Source of the DNA: Acetoanaerobium sp041831635
GTDB taxonomy: Bacteria > Bacillota > Clostridia > Peptostreptococcales > Filifactoraceae
Reading direction: 5' to 3'
DNA length: 10,747 bases
Assembly: GCA_041831635.1 (NCBI GenBank)
Contig: JBHASY010000091.1
Span: forward strand, 1 to 10,747
The position numbers and the translations under genes were made by a program. Positions 1 to 7,400 of this stretch are shown here, piece after piece. Every line of letters begins with the position of its first letter. Position 1 is the first letter of the stretch. The notes beneath the pieces are model-generated. The model was not told where the DNA came from and did no database searches. It worked only from the letters and a program-made list of their open reading frames with translations.

Positions 1-2
1 AA

Positions 3-287
3 TATAGAATTAGTTATATAGGAATTATTTGGATATTTTTGGTTATTGTTGTATTAGCAAGCAGGAATTTCAATGCAGCATTTGTGAAATTTCATCATAT
101 GTTTTTTAACAACGATTATTGGATTTTGAATCCGTCTGAAAGTATTATAATCAACTTAATGCCTGAAAAATTTTTTATGATGTTTGCTGTTTATATAGGA
201 CTAATTTTTGTAGCTTTGAGTACGGCATTTTATTTACTTGGATTAAAAAACTATACAGATAGGGGGAGAGATTTTGGAGGAAAATAA
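3..287 (+). CDS. TIGR01906/DUF1461 family integral membrane protein, C-terminal part (5' end outside window)
   Basis: The reading frame is open from the first bases of the window to a TAA at 285-287, so about 94 C-terminal residues are visible and the true start lies upstream; the TTG at 39 is internal. Two hydrophobic segments are seen, one encoded around 15-59 and one around 171-239. Between them is the stretch FHHMFFNNDYWILNP followed by a hydrophobic run and LMPEKFF. The pattern FH-x2-FF-x3-W-x-L-x-P with a later MPE-x-FF is what I recognise as the TIGR01906 (DUF1461) family of small membrane proteins found in Firmicutes. The family has no established biochemical role that I know of. The tail after the last membrane segment is short and charged (KNYTDRGRDFGGK). 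The gene overlaps the following phosphatase by 14 bases, so the two are probably translated from one message. The family call rests on motif memory, without a search. Confidence 0.75.
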   Translation, partial: YRISYIGIIWIFLVIVVLASRNFNAAFVKFHHMFFNNDYWILNPSESIIINLMPEKFFMMFAVYIGLIFVALSTAFYLLGLKNYTDRGRDFGGK

Positions 288-2070
288 TTCAATCGTAAAA
301 CTAAATACCATAGTGGAAATTTCTCAGTTGGTTACGTCTTCCAAAAACTTTTATAACATCAAAGATATAGTTTTGGATAAGATGCTGAATGTAATACCTC
401 CTAAAAAGGCTTGTGTGAATGTATTTAACAGATACGAGCATAACTGTGCATACTTGGTATGCAAAGACACTTTGGAATACATACCTAAATTGTTTGAATA
501 TAACAAAGCTTTTAATGGGTATAAAATAAATATAAGTGCCTATCCTCCCTACATTAGGGAAGCTATCGAAACAAAAAAACCTATTTACATAAAAAGGTTG
601 AGCCAAGACCATAGAGCTGTAGTGGAGTTGGAAATTGCGGAAAAAGAAGGTTATGTTGGAAGAGCAGTGTTTCCTATTGTTTTGAGCGATGTGGTTGTAG
701 GCTTTATGACATGCTTTTTAGGAGAGGGAGAGGAGTTAAATACTACAGATATAGATTTTATCGACTCTGTGGCATTATTGCTTGGACTTTCTATGGAGAT
801 TACACGCTATAACGGAAATATAGACAGACTCATAAAGAAACTCAGGGAAGTCATAGCCTCTATAACAAAAGCAACTGACGAACTTTATAAGAACAAAGGA
901 ATAGATTCGTTTTTCGCTATGATTAGTGAACAGGTATGTAATCTCACAAACAGTGAGGCTTCTCTGATTATGGTAGAAGACCACGAAATAAGGGTCAATA
1001 CTATGGCGAAATTTGGGAAAATAGACGATTTTTCGGATATACTCAGATTTGTATTTAAAGAAAATTACGAGAAAAGCGACATAAAACTATTTAGCAAAGG
1101 TTCACTTCCTAAGCACATAGTGGATATGGGCATAACTTCACTCATATTTGAACCTCTAAAGAAAGACAATGTTGCAATCGGATATTTGATTGCTGTAAAC
1201 AGCAGAAAATATTACGATGATGATTTGAAGATTTTGGCTATTTACGCTTCTCAGATAGTTCTTTCTTTACTTATGTATTTTAACAGCAGAAGAATTTTTG
1301 AAAATAGGCTGATGGAGAGAGATTTGGAAATCGTCGGCAAACAGCAGGAACTCATAATGAGTGACAAACATATGCGATTGGACAGCGGTGTATCCCTTGA
1401 TTATTTTTACAGCCCGTCCAGACAAATCGGTGGAGATTTTTGTAAATTGTTCAGGGTAGATAAAAACAAGGCTATAGTGTTTATAGCAGATGTTATGGGT
1501 CACGGGATTTTATCAAACTATTTTGTCGCTATGATGAAAGGCGTACTTAAAACCTTGCTGTCAGAAAACTTAACTCCGAATGAAATTTTAACTAGGATTA
1601 ACAACGTACTTTATAACGATTTGGACGCACTTAACTTATTTATAACAGCGAGAGTGATGCACCTGGATTTTGACGAAAATATAGCTGTTTCGTCAAATGC
1701 AGGGCATTTGTTTCCTTTGTCATTTTTTAGAGATGAAGCAGGTGAATTAACATACTCTTCTATGCAAACAGAGGAGGGAATACCTCTGGGAGTAATGGAA
1801 AACACTGATTATGAGCAACATACATATGATATATCAAATATTGAGATGATAGCGTTCTATACAGATGGAATAGTAGAAGCAGGAAACATAGATGAACTGG
1901 AGTATGGAACAGGAGGGCTAGCTAAATTCATAATTTCAAATGCAGATAAAACAGGAGAAGAGATTTGTGGCATGATTTCAGATGAAATACATAAATTTAC
2001 AGGAACACACTATACGGAAGACGATGTTATGCTGGTTATCGTAAAACGTGAGATGAAAGAGTGTGATTGA
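274..2070 (+). CDS. GAF-GAF-PP2C (SpoIIE/RsbU-type) serine/threonine protein phosphatase
   Basis: This 598-residue cytosolic protein probably dephosphorylates a phosphoserine or phosphothreonine on a partner, classically an anti-sigma-factor antagonist of the SpoIIAA/RsbV type. Residues about 15-180 and 200-340 look like two GAF sensor domains; a charged helical linker (about 337-370) joins them to a C-terminal PP2C domain (about 375-593). The metal-binding motifs are complete: IGGDF with D388, ADVMGHG with D406, a central NAGH, YTDG with D531, and EDD with D583/D584, so the enzyme should be active. No membrane segment or histidine-kinase domain is present. The start chosen is TTG at 274, with AGGGGGAG at 261-268 five bases upstream; this puts the start inside the end of the membrane-protein gene. 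No ATG, GTG or TTG lies at usable distance from the GGAGG at 276-280. The GAF ligands cannot be predicted. No anti-sigma factor, antagonist or sigma factor is encoded nearby. Confidence 0.88.
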   Translation: MEENNSIVKLNTIVEISQLVTSSKNFYNIKDIVLDKMLNVIPPKKACVNVFNRYEHNCAYLVCKDTLEYIPKLFEYNKAFNGYKINISAYPPYIREAIETKKPIYIKRLSQDHRAVVELEIAEKEGYVGRAVFPIVLSDVVVGFMTCFLGEGEELNTTDIDFIDSVALLLGLSMEITRYNGNIDRLIKKLREVIASITKATDELYKNKGIDSFFAMISEQVCNLTNSEASLIMVEDHEIRVNTMAKFGKIDDFSDILRFVFKENYEKSDIKLFSKGSLPKHIVDMGITSLIFEPLKKDNVAIGYLIAVNSRKYYDDDLKILAIYASQIVLSLLMYFNSRRIFENRLMERDLEIVGKQQELIMSDKHMRLDSGVSLDYFYSPSRQIGGDFCKLFRVDKNKAIVFIADVMGHGILSNYFVAMMKGVLKTLLSENLTPNEILTRINNVLYNDLDALNLFITARVMHLDFDENIAVSSNAGHLFPLSFFRDEAGELTYSSMQTEEGIPLGVMENTDYEQHTYDISNIEMIAFYTDGIVEAGNIDELEYGTGGLAKFIISNADKTGEEICGMISDEIHKFTGTHYTEDDVMLVIVKREMKECD

Positions 2071-2071
2071 T

Positions 2072-2659
2072 ATGGACATAATGGTAATAAACGCAAGCCC
2101 TAGAGAAAAAGGAAATACTTTTTACTTATCAGATAAAACTATTAAAATTTTAAATAAGCACGATATAAATCCCATATATGTGAATCTTAAAACTCTGGAT
2201 TTTCAGCCTTGCACTGCTTGTGGCTACTGCGATAAAACAGGAAAATGTTTTATGAAAGATGACATGACGCCTCTATATGAACAAATAGATAACTCTTGTG
2301 GGACCGTAGTGGTGTCGCCTGTTTTCTTTGACGGGACGCCTGCGAAACTGAAAGCCTTTGTAGACAGAACGCAGGCCTTTTATGCGAGCAAATATGTTTT
2401 GAATAAACCATCCATAGACAGGAATAAAAAAAGATTCGGACTTTTAATTTCTCTAGGTGGAGCAAAACCTTACGAAACACAGTTTATGGGAAACAAGGCA
2501 GTGATGGAGTTTTATTTTAGATGTATCAACACAAAACTGTTAAATCATATTCAACTTTCAGATATAGATAGCAGTCCTGTATGGGAGAGAGAGAAGTTTT
2601 TGAAAGTTTTTGAAAGTGAAATAGAAGAAGTTGTCAGGAATGTAAAAGAGGTGTATTGA
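2072..2659 (+). CDS. Iron-sulfur flavoprotein (Isf-like), NADPH-dependent FMN reductase family
   Basis: The 195-residue product has a flavodoxin-like fold signature: an N-terminal strand MVINASPREKGNT (residues 4-16), which is the FMN-phosphate loop, and SPVFFDGTPAKLKAFVDR (about 82-99), which is typical of the FMN reductase family. Between them lies a compact cysteine motif, C47-x2-C50-x2-C53-x5-C59, as in archaeal and clostridial iron-sulfur flavoproteins that bind one [4Fe-4S] cluster beside FMN. These are cytosolic electron carriers or reductases, often linked to oxygen or peroxide detoxification; the substrate here is unknown. The frame also has a GTG at 2063, but the GAAAGAG at 2055-2061 is ten bases before the ATG at 2072 and only one base before the GTG, so I use the ATG. 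That start lies one base after the phosphatase stop, implying translational coupling. A weak hairpin (2672-2676 with 2690-2694) and six T's follow the stop and might end the transcript. Confidence 0.85.
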   Translation: MDIMVINASPREKGNTFYLSDKTIKILNKHDINPIYVNLKTLDFQPCTACGYCDKTGKCFMKDDMTPLYEQIDNSCGTVVVSPVFFDGTPAKLKAFVDRTQAFYASKYVLNKPSIDRNKKRFGLLISLGGAKPYETQFMGNKAVMEFYFRCINTKLLNHIQLSDIDSSPVWEREKFLKVFESEIEEVVRNVKEVY

Positions 2660-2860
2660 AAAAGAAAGATTATAGAAATTTTGTATAAGTCTATGAATTT
2701 TTTGTATATTGTACACGTAGAAATGCAGATGATTTTTTGAGGATTTGCAGTTGATTGTGAAAACAATGGCATTTTGAAATTTGTTAATTAAGAGTTTATT
2801 TTTAATATTTTAAATTTTTATAAAATAATAATAATATTAGAAATTTTAAGTAAATAAGAT

Positions 2861-2890
2861 TTGATTTAATATATAAGTATACAGTATAAT
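2861..2890 (+). promoter_or_regulatory. Sigma-A-type promoter for pduL-deoC
   Basis: TTGATT at 2861-2866 and a perfect TATAAT at 2885-2890 are separated by 18 bases in very AT-rich DNA. The expected start of transcription is near 2897, about 43 bases before the pduL ATG, leaving room for the AGGGGGG ribosome binding site at 2926-2932. It is read by eye; no other promoter of similar quality was seen between 2660 and 2936. Confidence 0.6.
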
Positions 2891-2939
2891 AAAGCTGATA
2901 AACTTATTCTAAAATAATATACCATAGGGGGGTCATTTG

Positions 2940-3512
2940 ATGAAATTACCAATAGCACTATCTAACAGACATCTTCATTTAAGTCAGGAGCACATAGAAG
3001 CTTTATTTGGAAAAGGGCACGAACTTAAACCGTCTAAAGATTTGTCTCAACCGGGACAGTATGCTTGTGAAGAAAAAGTTGATATAGCAGGACCAAAGGG
3101 AACATTAAAAGGTGTCAGAGTTCTTGGACCGGCGAGAAAAGAAACTCAAGTTGAAGTTTCACTTGCTGATGCCAGAGCACTTGGAGTTAAAGCACCTATA
3201 AGAGATTCAGGCGCTATAGAAAACAGTCCTGGAGCAAAACTTATAGGACCTGCCGGAGAAGTAGACCTTGAAAAAGGAGTAATAGTTGCTTCCAGACATA
3301 TCCATATGAGTATGGAAGATGCTGAAAAATTCGGGGTAAAAGATATGGAGATAGTGGACGTTGCAACTGAAGGAGAAAGAGCCGTAGTATTTAAAAAAGT
3401 TCTTGTAAGAGCAAATCCGAACTTTGCACTTGAAATGCATGTAGACTTAGAAGAAGGAAATGCGGCAGGAGTGGCAAACGGAGATTTAGTAGAACTTATT
3501 AAAGTTCAGTAA
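2940..3512 (+). CDS. pduL: Phosphate acyltransferase PduL (phosphotransacetylase/phosphotransbutyrylase-type PTAC)
   Basis: PduL swaps phosphate and CoA on short acyl groups (acetyl-CoA or propionyl-CoA to the acyl phosphate), feeding an acetate or propionate kinase for ATP; it is unrelated in fold to Pta. The 190-residue protein shows the duplicated PTAC domain with metal-binding histidines in SNRHLHL (H11, H13), SRHIHM (H120, H122) and EMHVD (H167). The N-terminus begins almost at the first catalytic motif, so the extension that targets PduL to bacterial microcompartments is missing, and no shell genes are nearby; a free cytosolic enzyme is inferred. A TTG at 2937 immediately precedes the ATG at 2940; with AGGGGGG at 2926-2932 the ATG has the better spacing (seven bases). 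deoC follows after 18 bases. Acetyl-CoA from the downstream PFOR is the obvious substrate, though the acyl preference cannot be read from sequence. Confidence 0.92.
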   Translation: MKLPIALSNRHLHLSQEHIEALFGKGHELKPSKDLSQPGQYACEEKVDIAGPKGTLKGVRVLGPARKETQVEVSLADARALGVKAPIRDSGAIENSPGAKLIGPAGEVDLEKGVIVASRHIHMSMEDAEKFGVKDMEIVDVATEGERAVVFKKVLVRANPNFALEMHVDLEEGNAAGVANGDLVELIKVQ

Positions 3513-3530
3513 TTTGGAGGCAAAATCCGG

Positions 3531-4202
3531 ATGAGAAATCTTTGCAGATATATAGACCATACACTTTTAAAAGCAAACGCAACTGAAGATGAAGTTGTTA
3601 AACTTTGCAAAGAAGCAAAAGAGTATGGTTTTTTTTCAGTTTGTGTAAATCCTGCGTTTGTCGAGCTTGCTGCTAAAGAATTAAAAGAAAGCGATGTGGC
3701 TGTATGTACAGTTATAGGCTTTCCGCTGGGAGCAAGCACAAGCGAAACAAAAGCCTTTGAAACAAAGGATGCTATTGAAAAAGGTGCAACTGAAATAGAT
3801 ATGGTTATAAATATATCTAAGTTAAAAGATAAAAAGGACGATGAGGTACTAAAGGATATAAAAGCCGTAGTTGATGTAGCTGATAAAAAAGCCCTTGTCA
3901 AAGTAATAATAGAAACCTGTCTTTTAACAGATGAAGAAAAAGAAAGGGCTTGCAGACTTGCAAAAGAGGCCGGGGCTGATTTTGTAAAAACATCTACGGG
4001 ATTTTCTACAGGTGGAGCTACGAAGGAAGATATTATGCTTATGAGAAAGACTGTAGGCACTCAAATAGGAGTAAAAGCATCAGGGGGAGTAAGAACCTAC
4101 GAAGACGCAATTGCCATGATAGAAAGTGGAGCGAGCAGAATAGGGGCAAGTGCTTCTGTAGCTATAGTGACAGCTTCAGAGAATAAATCTTCGGATTACT
4201 AG
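3531..4202 (+). CDS. deoC: Deoxyribose-phosphate aldolase (class I)
   Basis: DeoC reversibly splits 2-deoxy-D-ribose-5-phosphate into glyceraldehyde-3-phosphate and acetaldehyde in deoxynucleoside breakdown. The 223-residue length is normal for the bacterial family. The class I active site is complete: VKTSTGF with the Schiff-base lysine K153, VKASGGVR with the second lysine K182, and EIDMVIN with D90. The N-terminal IDHTLLKANAT and the GFPLGAS loop are also typical. GGAGG at 3516-3520 lies ten bases before the ATG, and the gene starts 18 bases after the pduL stop, so both are probably on one transcript. The usual neighbours (deoxyribonucleoside phosphorylases, phosphopentomutase, cytidine deaminase) are absent; instead the partner is pduL, which could handle the C2 unit once acetaldehyde has been oxidised to acetyl-CoA by an aldehyde dehydrogenase not in the window. 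The last residues (ENKSSDY) form a short polar tail. Confidence 0.96.
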   Translation: MRNLCRYIDHTLLKANATEDEVVKLCKEAKEYGFFSVCVNPAFVELAAKELKESDVAVCTVIGFPLGASTSETKAFETKDAIEKGATEIDMVINISKLKDKKDDEVLKDIKAVVDVADKKALVKVIIETCLLTDEEKERACRLAKEAGADFVKTSTGFSTGGATKEDIMLMRKTVGTQIGVKASGGVRTYEDAIAMIESGASRIGASASVAIVTASENKSSDY

Positions 4203-4315
4203 AATTTCATAAAACAAAAATTAGTATTTAGTGAAAATGGGTTGTTTTTTAAGGGTATGTGGTTTTATGAAAATGCGAGTGTCACTTTATTAGAATATTT
4301 TTAATGGTAGATATT

Positions 4316-4371
4316 TAAAGTATATAAAATTGTTTTGCGGTTTTATATATTTTATATATATAATTTTTTTT
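4316..4371 (+). terminator. Candidate AT-rich terminator after deoC
   Basis: A 14-base arm at 4316-4329 pairs with 4341-4354 (one G-T pair) around an 11-base loop, and a run of eight T's follows at 4364-4371. The stem is almost entirely A-T and the T run begins nine bases after it, so it would be a weak intrinsic terminator. It lies between deoC and the PFOR promoter, where a terminator is expected. Chance pairing in AT-rich DNA is a real alternative. Confidence 0.3.
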
Positions 4372-4379
4372 AAATTCTA

Positions 4380-4408
4380 TTTACATTAGGTACAGGTGTA
4401 TGTATAGT
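4380..4408 (+). promoter_or_regulatory. Sigma-A-type promoter for the PFOR gene
   Basis: TTTACA at 4380-4385 and TATAGT at 4403-4408 are spaced by 17 bases, each one or two mismatches from consensus. Transcription would start near 4415, giving a leader of about 70 bases that ends in a strong AAGGAGG ribosome binding site (4467-4473), nine bases before the PFOR ATG. A promoter and binding site of this quality fit a highly expressed central enzyme. Confidence 0.6.
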
Positions 4409-4412
4409 GTTT

Positions 4413-4424
4413 AATGTATACATT
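4413..4424. promoter_or_regulatory. 12-bp perfect palindrome at the PFOR transcription start region (candidate operator)
   Basis: AATGTATACATT is a perfect palindrome that begins five bases after the proposed -10 element, where a bound repressor would block initiation. Its GTATAC core has the GT-N-AC layout used by several GntR-family regulators. It does not resemble the Rex consensus that often controls fermentation genes in Clostridia. No regulator gene is in the window. Short palindromes are common in AT-rich DNA, so position is the main argument. Confidence 0.35.
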
Positions 4425-4482
4425 GTACTTAAAAGTTCTAACTGATTACGAAAATTTAAAATAACTAAGGAGGAAAAAATCA

Positions 4483-7400
4483 ATGGCTAAAGTTATGAAA
4501 ACTATGGATGGAAATACCGCTGCCGCTTATGTGTCATACGCATTTACAGAAGTGGCAGCTATCTATCCTATCACACCTTCATCTCCAATGGCGGAATTGA
4601 CAGACGAATGGTCGGCTAACGGTCAAAAAAATATTTTCGGACAGGAAGTTAAGGTAGTTGAACTTCAATCTGAGGGAGGAGCTGCGGGAGCTGTACACGG
4701 TTCTTTATCAGCAGGAGCATTGACAACCACATACACCGCTTCTCAAGGATTACTTTTGATGATTCCGAATATGTACAAAATCGCAGGAGAGTTACTTCCG
4801 GGAGTTCTTCATGTAACTGCCAGAGCGGTAGCAAGCCACGCACTTTCTATATTTGGAGATCATTCCGACGTTATGGCTGCAAGACAGACAGGATTTGCAT
4901 TCCTGGCATCGGGTTCTGTTCAGGAAGTCATTGATTTAGGTGGAATTGCACATCTTAGTGCCATAAAATCAAGAGTGCCGTTCGTGCATTTCTTTGACGG
5001 ATTCAGAACTTCACACGAGGTTCAAAAAGTTGAACTGATAGACTATGCCGAGTTTGACAGACTAGTGGACAAAGAAGCTGTTGCAGACTTTAGAAAAAGA
5101 TCTTTAAACCCTGAGCATCCGTATACAAAAGGTACTGCTCAAAACCCTGATATTTTCTTCCAAGCAAGAGAGTCATCAAACAAGTACTATGATGCAGTTC
5201 CGAAAATAGTTTATGACTATATGGAAGAAATCTCTAAAATAACAGGAAGAGATTATAAACCTTTCAACTACTATGGAGCGCCTGATGCTGAAAACATAGT
5301 TGTAGCTATGGGTTCTGTTACTGAGGCTCTTGAAGAAACAATAGATGAACTGATCAAAAGAGGAGAAAAAGTCGGCCTTATTAAAGTTCGTCTTTACAGA
5401 CCTTTTGTTGAAAAATATTTCTTTGATGTACTTCCTAAGACAGTTAAGAAAATCGCAGTTCTTGATCGTACAAAAGAGCCGGGAGCAATTGGAGAACCTT
5501 TATATCTTGATATTAGAAACATATTCTATGGAAAAGAGAATGCTCCTGTTATCGTAGGCGGAAGATATGGACTCGGTTCAAAAGATACTACTCCTACTCA
5601 TCTTCTTGCTGTATTTAAAAACCTTAAAGCCGATGCTCCGAAAAATAACTTTACCATCTCTATAGAAGACGATGTTACCAACTTGTCGCTTAAAGCTGAC
5701 GAAGAACTCAGAATAGCGCCTGAGGGTACTGTAAGATGTAAATTCTGGGGACTTGGTTCAGACGGAACAGTAGGAGCGAATAAATCTGCTATTAAGATTA
5801 TCGGAGACCATACAGATATGTATGCTCAAGGATATTTCTCATATGACTCTAAAAAATCCGGTGGAGTTACTATCTCTCACTTAAGATTTGGTAAAACACC
5901 TATTAGATCGACATACCTTATCGACGAGGCTGACTTTGTTGCCTGTCACAACCAAGCATATGTAAATCAATATGAACTTTTAAGAGGTCTTAAAAAGGGC
6001 GGAACATTTGTACTCAACTGTAAATGGTCAGATGCTGAACTGGAAGAACATCTTCCATCAGCTATGAAGAGATACATTGCTGAAAACGAAATTAAATTCT
6101 ACACTATCAATGCTACTGATATAGCTGTAGAAATCGGACTTGGAAACAGAATAAATATGATTATGCAATCAGCATTCTTTAAACTTGCCGATGTTATTCC
6201 TATGGAAGACGCTGAAAAATATCTAAAACAATCTATAGACAAAGATTACGGTAAAAAAGGTCAAAAAATTCTGGATATGAACTACGAGGCAGTTAATAAA
6301 GGTGCTCAGGCTCTTCATAAAGTAGAAGTACCTGCTGCATGGGCCGGCATTGATGCTGAACCTATCATCACAAGAAACGAAAACGAACCTGACTTTATTA
6401 AAAATATCCTTAGACCTACAAATGCACAGGCGGGAGACGATCTTCCTGTATCAGTATTTGTAGGAGCTGAAGACGGACATATGCCACATGGAACATCTGC
6501 ATTTGAAAAACGTGGTATAGCTGTGAACGTTCCGGAATGGCAAGCAAATAACTGTATCCAATGTAACCAATGTTCATTTGTATGTCCTCATGCTGCGATT
6601 AGACCTTTCTTAGTAGATGATAAAGAAAAAGCTGGAGCACCTGAAGGCTTTGATACACTACCGGCAGTAGGAAAAGGACTTGAAGGACTGGGATATAGAA
6701 TTCAAGTTACTCCTCTTGACTGTACAGGCTGTGGAAACTGTGCCGATATCTGTCCTGGTAAAAAAGGAGAAAAGGCTCTTTTAATGAAACCTATTGAGTC
6801 TCAATCAGCAGAAATCAGAAAATTCGATTATGCTCATTCAAGTGTAACTTACAAAGAAAACTTAATGGCTAAAAACTCTATCAAGGGAAGTCAGTTTGCT
6901 CAGCCGCTTCTTGAGTTCTCAGGAGCATGTGCCGGTTGTGGAGAAACTCCTTACACTAAACTGGTGACACAGCTGTTCGGAGATAGAATGATAATAGCAA
7001 ACGCTACAGGTTGCTCTTCAATCTGGGGTGGTTCTGCTCCATCTATGCCATATACTAAGAATGCAGAAGGAAAAGGACCTGCTTGGGCGAATTCACTATT
7101 TGAAGATAACGCTGAGTATGGATATGGTATGGCGGTAGCAGTTAGAACCATGAGAGAAAGACTTAAAACAATAATGACCGAGCTGGTAGAGATGGACATT
7201 GCAGATACAGCCAAAGCTGCCTTTGAAGGATGGTTAGCTTCTATGGATGATGCAGACGCAAGCAAAGAGGCTACACTAAAAGTTAAAGAAGCAATTCTTA
7301 CTCTAACAGGAGATGCAAAAAAACTTGGAGATGAAATAAAGGAAAAAGCCGACTACCTTGTTAAGAAATCTGTATGGATATTCGGTGGAGACGGATGGGC

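Noticed and set aside
301..612. 103-codon open frame on the minus strand within the phosphatase gene
   Set aside because: The plus-strand frame is an intact multi-domain protein with complete motifs; the antisense product resembles nothing.
2724..2756. Direct repeat TGCAGATGATT / TGCAGTTGATT before pduL
   Set aside because: Only two copies, one mismatch, 11 bases each, far upstream of the promoter; consistent with chance.
3506..4060. 184-codon open frame on the minus strand opposite deoC
   Set aside because: It lies wholly antisense to an intact deoC, is rich in Ser, Phe and Ala as expected from the complement of Lys/Glu/Ala-rich coding, and has no family resemblance. A shadow frame.
6951..7265. 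104-codon open frame on the minus strand within the PFOR gene
   Set aside because: It is antisense to the conserved thiamine-diphosphate domain, with low-complexity composition. A shadow frame.
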